Part shown: positions 17,327 to 25,600 of the stretch, one piece after another
Layout of the letters: each line of letters starts with the position of its first letter
Position numbering within the stretch: the stretch's first letter is position 1
Assembly (NCBI GenBank): GCA_020848905.1
Contig: JADLHG010000018.1
Span: forward strand, 124,001-188,000
Direction: 5' to 3'
DNA length: 64,000 nt
DNA from: Deltaproteobacteria bacterium
Lineage (GTDB): Bacteria > Myxococcota_A > Polyangia > GCA-2747355 > JADLHG01
Position numbers and translations under genes: made by a program
The notes under the pieces: model-generated
What the model saw: the letters and a program-made list of their open reading frames with translations, nothing else
The model's database searches: none
What the model was told of the DNA's origin: nothing

Positions 17327-17402
17327 GCGCCGAGAGCTTCGCAACGCGTGTCATTGCCGTCGTTTGAAGCGCGCGCGGTGGCTCCAGGGTCCCCTGGAGG
17401 GG

Positions 17403-18836
17403 TCAGCTGTCCCCCTGGGCCTGGCGAGCGCGGTAGCTTCCTCGTCGGCCGCTACGTCTGAGGAGCACCCAGCTCGCGGCCAGCAGGAGCAGCGCCGCCC
17501 CCGAGGAGGACGTGGCGGGGATCGCGCCGCAGCCGCAGCCGGCCCGGAGCTGGTTGGGGTTAGCGCTCGTGCCGGCGTCGCCCTGCCCCGCGACCGGTCC
17601 GCCGTCGCCCGTCGGTGGAGGTCCGCCGCCGTCGGTCGGTAGCGGCGGGGGCGGAGGGGGCGGTGCACCGGGGGCCTCGAGCGCCGCGACCGCGTTCTGC
17701 AGATAGAAGAGGTCGCCGCGCCAGACGGCAGGCACGTCCAGCACTCGCTCGAGCCGCTGGCGCTCCCAGCGCAGCGCGAGGGCACGGGCCTGAAACTGGG
17801 CGGAGGTCTCGTAGAGGTGCTGATGGTAGCCCTCCATGTACTGCCGCTTCGGGTCGTAGCGCGAGACCTCTTCGGCTCCGGCGATGTGCCAGTAGGGCGC
17901 GCCCCAGCCTTGCTCGGCCACGACCGCCTCCACCTTCTGCCGCGCGTTCTGATAGAGGTAGTCTCCGAGCTCCCGCACGAGATAGAGAAAGCCCCCCGAC
18001 TCCACGCCGTAGAGCGGCACCCCCTCGTCGGTGTTCGGGGTAGGGATGAGCGCGACGCGCCGCTGCAGCGCCTCGTCGAGCCACCCCTTGACCTCGCTCG
18101 AGGCGGGCTGCTTGAGCAGGCTCTGCAAGCCGAGATAGCCGTAGTAGCCGGCGATGTACTGGTTCACGACGTGCGGGTGCGTCCGAAGGAACGCGTCGTC
18201 CGCGGGGAGCTTGCCGAGCTTGCCCTTCAGCTCGTCGAAGAGCGCCTGCGCCTCCTCCGGAAAGAGCTCGGCGTACTTCCAGCAGGCGTAGAGGTTGAAC
18301 GGGTTGAAGGTCCACCCCTTCCAGCTCGCGTCGGCGGTCTGCATCGCGTACCGGATGCCGTAGGTCTTGCCGAAGTCCTCGGCGCGCTGCTTCGGATCGC
18401 CGGGGTTGCGGTAGAACTCGGCGGGGATGTCCTGGTACTCGCGGTGCGCGCCCGCGCCGTCCATCTTGATGAACTTCGTCGGCGGGAAGGTCGTAGCGGG
18501 GCTCGCCCCGTGGAACTCCTGCTTGAGGTAGGCCTTGGCCTTGGTCTTGAGCGGCTCGGGCAGGTGCGGGATCGCGATGGCCAGCGTGTAGATGAGCTCG
18601 GCCGGATTGGTGAAGTACTCGTCCATCTCGAAGCCGAGCTCTCCCATGGCGTCGCAGTGCTGCTCGAAGTTGCACTTCACGGGGCGCAGGTGACCCGCGT
18701 CGATCATGAGCTGGACCTGCTCGGCGAGGAGGTCTTCCAGCCTTGCCACCGTGGGGAGACGCGCGCCGTGCGCGGCCGGAACGACGAAGAGCGCGAGCGC
18801 GAAGAGGAGCGGGCGGAGTCGAAGCGCGGTCGTCAT
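17403..18836 (-). CDS. secreted helical-repeat protein with MYXO-CTERM-like tail
   Basis: 477 residues. An N-terminal signal peptide (to HGA-R, about 25) is followed by a ~370-residue all-helical body, rich in Trp and Tyr, with segments such as WTFNPFNLYACWKYAELFPE and NQYIAGYYGYLGLQSLLK. A Pro/Gly/Asp-rich linker leads to the tail: GCGCG, a hydrophobic helix (SSGAALLLLAASWVLLRRS) and a basic end. Cys motif plus helix plus Arg cluster is the MYXO-CTERM surface-sorting arrangement. The fold resembles alpha/alpha-toroid proteins, but no catalytic motif is recognised. The ATG lies 2 bases after the stop of the PQQ-propeller gene, so they form an operon. Confidence 0.8.
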   Translation of the reverse strand: MTTALRLRPLLFALALFVVPAAHGARLPTVARLEDLLAEQVQLMIDAGHLRPVKCNFEQHCDAMGELGFEMDEYFTNPAELIYTLAIAIPHLPEPLKTKAKAYLKQEFHGASPATTFPPTKFIKMDGAGAHREYQDIPAEFYRNPGDPKQRAEDFGKTYGIRYAMQTADASWKGWTFNPFNLYACWKYAELFPEEAQALFDELKGKLGKLPADDAFLRTHPHVVNQYIAGYYGYLGLQSLLKQPASSEVKGWLDEALQRRVALIPTPNTDEGVPLYGVESGGFLYLVRELGDYLYQNARQKVEAVVAEQGWGAPYWHIAGAEEVSRYDPKRQYMEGYHQHLYETSAQFQARALALRWERQRLERVLDVPAVWRGDLFYLQNAVAALEAPGAPPPPPPPLPTDGGGPPPTGDGGPVAGQGDAGTSANPNQLRAGCGCGAIPATSSSGAALLLLAASWVLLRRSGRRGSYRARQAQGDS

Positions 18837-18838
18837 GG

Positions 18839-20362
18839 CTACTGCCCCATGCAGACGACGGCGTTGCTGCGGTGAAAGTACATCTTGCCCTTGAGGGGGA
18901 CAGGCGCGTTCTGATGCCCGTGCCAGCCGACGGAGCCCTGCCAGGGACCGCCCGGGACGAAGTGGTTGCCGTACTTCCGGCGCTTCCAGCCGGCGGAGTA
19001 GTTCGCGCCGTAGTCCGTCTTCATGAAGCTCTGGAGCGCGACGCTCTTGTCCTCGAGGTTCAGGGCCCCGGGAAAGAAGCCGGCCTTGTCCTGGCCGTCT
19101 CCTCCGGCGGTGAGCAGGAGCGACGTGCCGACGAGCGAGAAGGAGTCGGGCTCGTCACCCGCCTCGCAGTGATCGTGGATGAGCGGGAAGGGGCGCGCGA
19201 GCTTGGTCCCCGGCTTCCAGACCAGGAGCCGGCCCCAGGCGTAGAAGCCGGTGATGAAGGCGCTGCTGGCCCAGACGTAGCCGCGGTGGTCCACGGCCGG
19301 GGGAAAGCGCTGTCCGCCCGGATTGCCGAACCAGAGGAAGGGGGCCGTCTCCTTCTGCTGGCCGGTCGTGCGGTCCAGCACGTAGACGCTGCGTCGCTCG
19401 GGGTACTTGTCGAGGTAGCTCGTGAACGACGACAGGTCGAAGAACTTCTCCTTGTCCGGGGACGCGTTCACCTTCTGGAGCACGGCGTTCATGTCGGGAA
19501 AGAGGATGCCGGCGTCACGCGCGAGGCCGTTCAGGTCGGTGCCGTCGTGCGTGGGGTAGTGCGTCGCGCTGGCCAAGAGCACGCGGTCCCCCGCGACGAC
19601 CGGCCAGTAGCCCGAGAAGCGGCTCGCGGGCAGGCGCGGGGATTTCCAGTGGAGCTGGCCGCTGTCGGCCTTGAGCGCGTAGGCGAAGCCGTCGTGCGCG
19701 GCGAAGAAGACCAGGCCCGCGGGGTGCTCGGCGTAGGTCTGAAAGGCGGCGGAGAAGGAGATCGGGGCGCCGACCTTGTAGAACCAGAGGAGCCCGCCCG
19801 CCTTCACGCCGGGCTTCACTCCGTCCTTCGCGGCGAAGCAGTAGAAGTAGCCGTCGCGCGAGCCGGCATAGACGCGGCCGTTCACCACGAGCGGACTGAC
19901 GTAGAAGGCGGCCCCGGCCTCGTCGGTCTGCCAGAGCTTCTGGCCCGTGGCCAGGTTCACGGCGTGGATCGTCTTGTCCGTGCCGCCGACGTAGACCACG
20001 CCATCCACCACGGCGGGCGCGTCGCCCACCGGGAGGTCCATCTTGTAGGACCACTTCTCGGCCCCTCCGGCCGGGTCGAGCGCGAGCACCCCCTCGGAAG
20101 TGGGCACGAGCAGCAGGTCGGGTGTGCCATTCTTACCCTCGACGGTGATGAGCTGCGCGCGCGAAGGGATCATCGCAGAGATATTCTTCGACCATTTGAG
20201 GCTCGTGCAGTTCGTGCACGCGTCGCTCGCCGAATACGAGCTCCGCTGCGGGTCGTGGCCGGGCATCGGCCAGTCGGCGCGGGCGAGAGGCGTGGCGAGC
20301 AGGCCGGCGAGCAGGCCGGCCAGCGGCAGAGTGAGCGGCAGAGTGACGGCGGGCGGCTTCAT
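18839..20362 (-). CDS. PQQ-type beta-propeller secreted protein
   Basis: 507 residues from the ATG of MKPPAVTLPL, the start that gives a signal peptide (to ARA-DW, about 30). The mature protein begins DWPMPGHDPQRSSYS, then DACTNC, and contains repeated propeller blades: GVLALDPAGGAEKWSYKM, VVYVGGTDKTIHAVNLATGQ, GRVYAGSRDGYFYCFAAKDG and GFAYALKADSGQLHWKSP. These are the W-x-y-L-D/G-G signatures of PQQ-like repeats (Pfam PQQ/BamB superfamily), usually eight blades. BamB-like proteins and PQQ dehydrogenases share this fold; no PQQ-dehydrogenase catalytic Asp/Glu context is evident, so a structural or binding role is likelier. It forms an operon with the MYXO-CTERM protein downstream. Confidence 0.85.
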   Translation of the reverse strand: MKPPAVTLPLTLPLAGLLAGLLATPLARADWPMPGHDPQRSSYSASDACTNCTSLKWSKNISAMIPSRAQLITVEGKNGTPDLLLVPTSEGVLALDPAGGAEKWSYKMDLPVGDAPAVVDGVVYVGGTDKTIHAVNLATGQKLWQTDEAGAAFYVSPLVVNGRVYAGSRDGYFYCFAAKDGVKPGVKAGGLLWFYKVGAPISFSAAFQTYAEHPAGLVFFAAHDGFAYALKADSGQLHWKSPRLPASRFSGYWPVVAGDRVLLASATHYPTHDGTDLNGLARDAGILFPDMNAVLQKVNASPDKEKFFDLSSFTSYLDKYPERRSVYVLDRTTGQQKETAPFLWFGNPGGQRFPPAVDHRGYVWASSAFITGFYAWGRLLVWKPGTKLARPFPLIHDHCEAGDEPDSFSLVGTSLLLTAGGDGQDKAGFFPGALNLEDKSVALQSFMKTDYGANYSAGWKRRKYGNHFVPGGPWQGSVGWHGHQNAPVPLKGKMYFHRSNAVVCMGQ

Positions 20363-20567
20363 AGGTCCTCCGTGCGCCGAGCGCGCAGGCGGCTTGGGCG
20401 CTCGGTCACTGTCCGGCGAACGGCGAGGGTGCGCAAGTTCCGGGGCCCGGGGCCCGGGGCTCTCCAGCACGGGCCTGGCACCTGCTCGGTGGTGGTGGAC
20501 CTGCCACGCGTGGGGGATTCGCCCCCAGGGCAGCGGGCGCAAGTCCCGTGAATGCGTCGCTCGTGGA

Positions 20568-20583
20568 TGGCACGAGGTCTGCA
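20568..20583 (+). promoter_or_regulatory. sigma-54 promoter
   Basis: TGGCACGAGGTCTGCA has GG-N10-GC and one mismatch to TGGCACG-N4-TTGCW. The predicted start is near 20594, only about 7 bases before the ATG at 20601, which lacks an obvious ribosome site. The message would be almost leaderless. Confidence 0.6.
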
Positions 20584-20600
20584 CTTGGACCCGGTCTACG

Positions 20601-21170
20601 ATGCGGTTTCCAGCGCGTGCTCCCCGATGCTCGCTGGCGCTGTGCGTCCTCTGGGTGGGCTGCACGGTGCCAAACCCGGGCTTCGATCCCGACGATCCTC
20701 CCGAGGCGGGGGCGACGGACGCGGGCGCGCCGTTGGCGGAGGCCTCCGTGCTGGATCCGGTGGTCGTTCCGCCGCTGGACGCGGCCTCGGGTCCCGCCGA
20801 CCTCGGTCGCGCCGACGCGCGGGCGCCGGTGACTCCGCCCCCGCCCGTGCCCCCTCCACCCCCGGTGGGGAGCGGCCTGGCGGCTCTCTGCACGACGACC
20901 TGCCCCACGGGCGAGCGCTGCGTGCGCATGGAGGAGGGGGCGGCCTCGGGGGTCTGCTTGCGCAGCTGCAGCAAGCCCAACAACCTCTGCTCGGTCCCCG
21001 ACCCGAAGTTCTTCTCGGGCTGCGCGACCTACACGAATCCGGAGCTCGGGTCGATCAACGTGTGCATGGTCTTCTGCCGGATCGACGGCAAGACCTACCC
21101 GTGTCCCGACGCGGTGAACTACAAGTGCAAGGCGTACGGTTCGAAGCTGAGCGTGTGCGCGGCAAAGTAG
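20601..21170 (+). CDS. Cys-rich lipoprotein, unknown
   Basis: 189 residues. MRFPARAPRCSLALCVLWVGC ends in a lipobox-type LWVGC (Cys21). An Asp/Ala/Pro-rich linker (about 22-92) is followed by a compact domain with ten cysteines (LCTTTCPTGERC, VCLRSCSK, NLCSVPD, SGCATY, VCMVFCR, YPCPDA, YKCKAYG, SVCAAK). The regular C-x(3)-C-x(5)-C spacing resembles small disulfide-rich extracellular domains. It is likely an outer-membrane lipoprotein with an exposed disulfide-bonded head. It diverges from the PQQ-propeller operon. Confidence 0.8.
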   Translation: MRFPARAPRCSLALCVLWVGCTVPNPGFDPDDPPEAGATDAGAPLAEASVLDPVVVPPLDAASGPADLGRADARAPVTPPPPVPPPPPVGSGLAALCTTTCPTGERCVRMEEGAASGVCLRSCSKPNNLCSVPDPKFFSGCATYTNPELGSINVCMVFCRIDGKTYPCPDAVNYKCKAYGSKLSVCAAK

Positions 21171-21215
21171 GTCGGCGCGCCCGCGTCGCCGCGCGAGCGG
21201 AGGGAGCCGGTAGGT

Positions 21216-21566
21216 CTACTTGAACATCTCCGGGTTGCGCTCGGCCACCTTGCGCAGCCCCTCCTCGGTCACTCCGGGCACCACCCGGTAGCCGTCGAAG
21301 AGGCGCGCGAGCCGCATCGAGAAGCGCTCGAACTCGTCGGTGCGCCGGAGCTCGTCGAGCTTCGCGCGCTCCCCCTTGAAGAGCAGAAAGCCGCCGAGGG
21401 TGCCGCCGTGGGGGGTGAGCCCGATGGCCTCGTAGCCCTCGAACCAGCCCCCCTTCTTCCACATCGCGGCCTTCTCGAGGCCTTCGCGCATCACCGTCTT
21501 GTAGGCCTCGTCCTGACGATCCGGATACGGCTGGTTCCATCCGATGAGCAGACACGCCGTTGCCAT
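21216..21566 (-). CDS. small cytoplasmic protein, possibly dimeric alpha/beta-barrel
   Basis: 116 residues from the ATG preceded by GAGGGAGAGAAG; an in-frame upstream ATG lacks this. The sequence begins ATACLLIGWNQPYPDRQDEA and contains GGWFEGYEAIGLTPHGGTLG and FLLFKGERAKLDELRRTDEF. The beta-alpha-beta pattern and size resemble ferredoxin-like dimeric barrel proteins (EthD/ABM type), but I cannot assign a family with confidence. It lies 53 bases after the DUF5602-like lipoprotein gene and may be cotranscribed. Confidence 0.7.
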   Translation of the reverse strand: MATACLLIGWNQPYPDRQDEAYKTVMREGLEKAAMWKKGGWFEGYEAIGLTPHGGTLGGFLLFKGERAKLDELRRTDEFERFSMRLARLFDGYRVVPGVTEEGLRKVAERNPEMFK

Positions 21567-21619
21567 CTTCTCTCTCCCTCGTGATGGGAGCGCGAGCTCC
21601 CGAGCACCGCCCACGGCGG

Positions 21620-22492
21620 CTATTTTTTAGTGCCGGCCCCGACGAAGTCGGTCAGTACGAACGACCAGGTCTTCGCTGTGGCGTCATAGGTCCCGCTGAC
21701 CGTCGTTGGCCACGCGGTGGTCACGCCCGGCGCGGCAGGGAAGGTGAGCTTGAAATCCTTGTGCTCCTTCAAGTAGGCCTGCGTCACCATCGGCTCGAGG
21801 AAGGCGAGCTTGCCCGCCGTGTACCCGAGGACGCGGGTCAGTGTGAACGGCTTGGGATTCGAGCGGGACATTTCGGGGGACGTCGGGTCGATGGCGTGCA
21901 CGCCCATCTTGGGCGCGCAGGTGCCGTCGGGTTCCGGACCCACGCCGGGGATGATGAAGGGCGCTGGAATCGCCGCCTGCTCGGGCATCTTCTCGGCCTT
22001 GCAGTCGATGGCTTCCCGCGTGGCCTGGTCGATGCCGTAGAAGTGGAAGTCGAAGTGCGGCACGTCGTAGACCTTCGGTGGTCCGTGCCCCTTCGGGTTG
22101 AAGTCGAACCCGAGGTGGTTGAGGAACGTCTTCGTCTGCACGTCCTTGGCGAACTCGATGAAGACCGCTTCCTCTGCCGCCGCGCCCTCGAGCGTCGCCG
22201 CGGCGACCGTGACCCCCACCTCCAGGATGCTTCCCTGTCCGTCCACCTTGGCCCAGGTCGCCACCTCGCCACCGGCAAAGGTTCCCTTCGGGCCCTTCAC
22301 GATCTTCGGCCCGGCGTCTCCCTGGCTGCCGTCACCGCGCGCGGCGTCTCCTAGCGAGGTCTGCGCATCCTGACGGCCAGCGCCGGCATCGGCCTGCACG
22401 ACGGCCGAGTCGGCCTTCAAGGTTTGCTTGTCGTCGCAGCCCGCGCCGAGGATGGGCAGGCCTGCAAGAAGAATCAGGTTCCTGAGCTGCAT
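21620..22492 (-). CDS. DUF5602 (TTHB210-like) domain lipoprotein
   Basis: 290 residues. MQLRNLILLAGLPILGAGC gives a lipobox at Cys19, then an Asp/Ala/Gly linker to about 62. The globular part contains VPHFDFHFYGI (about 148-158), a signature I associate with the DUF5602/TTHB210-like fold, preceded by KTFLNHLGFDFNPKGHGPPK and followed by PGVGPEPDGTCAPKMGVHAI. The His-rich centre could bind a ligand or metal. The function is not established. Upstream lies an unusually AT-rich stretch with a CRP/FNR-type palindrome, suggesting regulation. Confidence 0.75.
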   Translation of the reverse strand: MQLRNLILLAGLPILGAGCDDKQTLKADSAVVQADAGAGRQDAQTSLGDAARGDGSQGDAGPKIVKGPKGTFAGGEVATWAKVDGQGSILEVGVTVAAATLEGAAAEEAVFIEFAKDVQTKTFLNHLGFDFNPKGHGPPKVYDVPHFDFHFYGIDQATREAIDCKAEKMPEQAAIPAPFIIPGVGPEPDGTCAPKMGVHAIDPTSPEMSRSNPKPFTLTRVLGYTAGKLAFLEPMVTQAYLKEHKDFKLTFPAAPGVTTAWPTTVSGTYDATAKTWSFVLTDFVGAGTKK

Positions 22493-22594
22493 GAAATAGT
22501 CCTTTCGCTAAGTATGAAAAATATACTCCTCTCACCAATTATGGCGAGGCCTGGAAAGCACAAGTTAACCAAATGAAATAGCTACTTACACCAC

Positions 22595-22614
22595 GGCTTG
22601 ATTTATGTCAAGCC
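22595..22614. promoter_or_regulatory. FNR/DNR-type palindrome (CRP/FNR family operator)
   Basis: GGCTTGATTTATGTCAAGCC is a perfect 7-bp inverted repeat around 6 bases. Its core TTGAT-TTAT-GTCAA matches the FNR/DNR consensus TTGAT-N4-(A/G)TCAA. It lies about 112 bases upstream of the DUF5602-like lipoprotein in an AT-rich island. It could alternatively be a U-less terminator of the kinase gene ending at 22628. Confidence 0.5.
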
Positions 22615-22627
22615 CGGGGTGGCGGGT

Positions 22628-25600
22628 TCAATCCCTGGACGCAGGGCGGCAGGGGTGGTGCGCGGGCGGTGCACGGAGCTGCGGCCGGCCGGCTTCCTGC
22701 ACCACGGGCACGGCGCGCCAGACGTCGCGCAGCAGGTCGCAATGACCGAGCGAGAGGTCGCGCAGGTCCAGCTCGAGATGGCTGCCGAGCTCGGTGGCCG
22801 CGTAGAGGTGGCCTTGCCGCAGCAGGAGCTGGTCCACCGGTCCGTGGAGCTGCGTGGCGTAGAGGAGGCCGCCGTCGACGAGGCTGAAGAGGCCGAGGAC
22901 CCCGTTGGCGAAGCCCACGACGAGCGTGTCCCGAGGACCCTCGGCGAGCTGGACGATGGTGCGCGAGGGCGCGCCCTCGAGCACCAGGGGCGTGAAGGGC
23001 CCGGTGCCGCGGGAGGGACTCCGCACGAGCTGCCCATCAGATAGTCCCGCGTAGAGCGTGGTTCGCGTCGCGAGGAGCGCGGTCGGTGGCGCCGCGGTAC
23101 GGGCGAGCTCCCGCGGGAGGCCGCTCGGGCCCGCCCGCAGGAGGCGTCCGGAAGCCGCGACGAGCAGCTCGTCCCCGTCGCGCGCGATGGCCGTGGCGCC
23201 CTCGGCGAGGCGAGCGCAGCCGCGACGTGGCGTACAGGTCCAGGCGCTCGACCCGGCGAGCGCGGCGCAGCGATCCGGGAGCGCGACGAGCCGGTGCAGC
23301 CCCGGTACGTTTGCCCGCAGGCGGCGTGCGTCCTCGCCCGCGTTCCAGAGCTCGAGCACCCCCGTCCCGTCCGCGAGGCAGACCGTGCCGCTCGCGGCGT
23401 GGAGCGCCGCACGGCGCGCTCTGGCCTGAAGGGCGGCAAGCCAGCGGCTCTCGGGGGGACGCGTGCCGTGCGCGTGGGAGTCGAGCGCGGTCCAGCCGCG
23501 GTGACTGAGCAGAAACGGGGGGGAGGGGTTGAGGAAGGAGGCGTGCCAGACGGGGGACCCCGTCGCGGCGTGGAAGAGCCGCACCGTTCCGTCGTCGCCC
23601 GCGGTGGCCACGAGCGCGCCGTCGGGCGAGAGGGCGAGGCGGTTGACGTCCCCGCGGTTCCCGCGCAGCACTACGTTCGGGCGCCCCGTGGGGACGAGCG
23701 GCCAGAGGCGCGCCGTCTGGTCCGCGCTCGGCGCGCCCACCCAGCGGCCCGCGGGGTCCACCACCGGGGCGTAGACCCTCGCCGCGTGACGTCCGAGGAT
23801 CGTGCTCGTCCCGTCCTTGATTCGCCAGAGGCGCAGGGTTCCGTCGTCGCTCCCCGAGACGAGGCTTCGTCCATCGGGCGTGAAGGCGACTCCGCTCACC
23901 GCGGCGGTGTGGCCTTCGAGGACGCGCGGGGCCCGGTCCGGCTGCGCGAGGGTCCAGAGCCGGACCGTGCGATCCCAGCTCGCGCTGGCGAGCAGCGTTC
24001 CATCGGGGCTGTAGGCCACGCCGCTCACCACGTCCCGATGGCCCGCAAGCACGCGCGGCGGTCGCTCCGCGAGCAGGTCCCAGAGCCGGATCGAGGTATC
24101 CCAGCTCGCCGAGGCGAAGCTCCGACCGCCGGGTGCGAGGGCCAGGCTCTCCACGGCCGTGCGGTGTCCGGCGTAGACGCGGCGGTCGACGCCGGTCGCG
24201 AGCTCCGTCTCGTGAATCGATCCGTCCCACGCGCCATAGATCAGGTATCGACCGTCCGGGCGAACGGCGAGACTACGCACCGGGCCGCCACCGCTCGTGG
24301 CGATGAGCCGCACCTCCCCCGTCTCGACCTGCCACGCCCGCAGCGCGCCGTCGGCGCCTCCGCTCACGAGGACCTTTCCGTCGGGATGGAAGGCCACCGC
24401 CCCCACCTCCTTGGTGTGTCCCTGCACGCGCGTCGCCGCCGCCACGGTCGCCTGCCGCCGCGCGAGGTGGAGCTGTCCGTCCAGGCCGGCGCTGAGGAGG
24501 TGCAGGCCGTCGGGGCTGTAGGCCACGGCGAAGACCGCCCCTTCGTGACGGACCTGCAGCCGATGCCAGCGTCCGTCGGCGAGGTTCCACCGCCGCACGC
24601 TGTGGTCCCAGCCACCCGACAGGAGCTCGCGCCCGTCCCGGTGAAAGGCGAGCGCCAGGACCGCTCCCTGCCGCGCCAAGAGCACCCGGGGGGGAGCCGC
24701 CTCTCGCCGGAGGTCCCAGAGGCGGATCGTCTCGTCCCAGGAGCCCGAGGCCAGGCGCTCGCCATCCGAGCTGAAGGCCAGCGCCACCACGCGATCGGTG
24801 TGGCCGCGGAGCACGCGGAGCGCGCGTCCGCTTCGTCCATCCCAGACGCGGACCGTGCCGTCGTAGCTGGCCGAGGCGAGGAGCCCTCCGTCGGGGGAAT
24901 AGCGCAGGCGCATCACGCGATCGGTGTGACCGACGAGCGTCGCGACGAGGCGCCCCGTGGCCGCGTCCCAGAGCCGCACGCGCTGGTCCCAGCCTCCGCT
25001 GGCCAGCCAGCGGCCGTCGGGGTGGAAGGCCACGCCGAAGACAGGGCTCTGCGCCCCGGCGAGCAGAATTCGTCGCGTACCTCCTCGGAGGTCCCAGATC
25101 GCGAGCCCGCCCGTCCAGCCGCCGGCGGCGATGCGCGCTCCGTTCGGCGCCACGGCCACCGAGAGCGCCTGGTCGGCCAGGCCCTCGAGCGGCGTCAAGG
25201 CCCGCGTCGCTCCGTCGACGAGGTAGACCTTGCGATCCTGCGACGCCACCGCTACGCCCTTCGCCGCGCCACCGGGGAGAAACGCGGCGTCGTAGAGGCC
25301 CGTCCCCCCGCCGAGCTGCCAAAGCTCGGGCTCCTGCCGGAGCTGCCACCAGAGCGCACGCCCGAGCGTCGAATCTTCCGTCTCGAGCGCGGCCCGCAGG
25401 TGTCCGCGTGCCGCGAGGAGGTCGCCACGCGCCCAGGCGGCGCGGGCGGCCTCGCGCTGCGCGCTGGCCTGTCGCTTCTCGGCCAGACGGCGCTGGGTCT
25501 GCGCCTCGCGTTCCTGGCGCGTCATGGCGATGGCCACCAGGGTCGCGGTCGCGGCGATGGCGGCCAGGGTGAGCGCCCCGGCCAGCGCGAGGAGGCGTCG

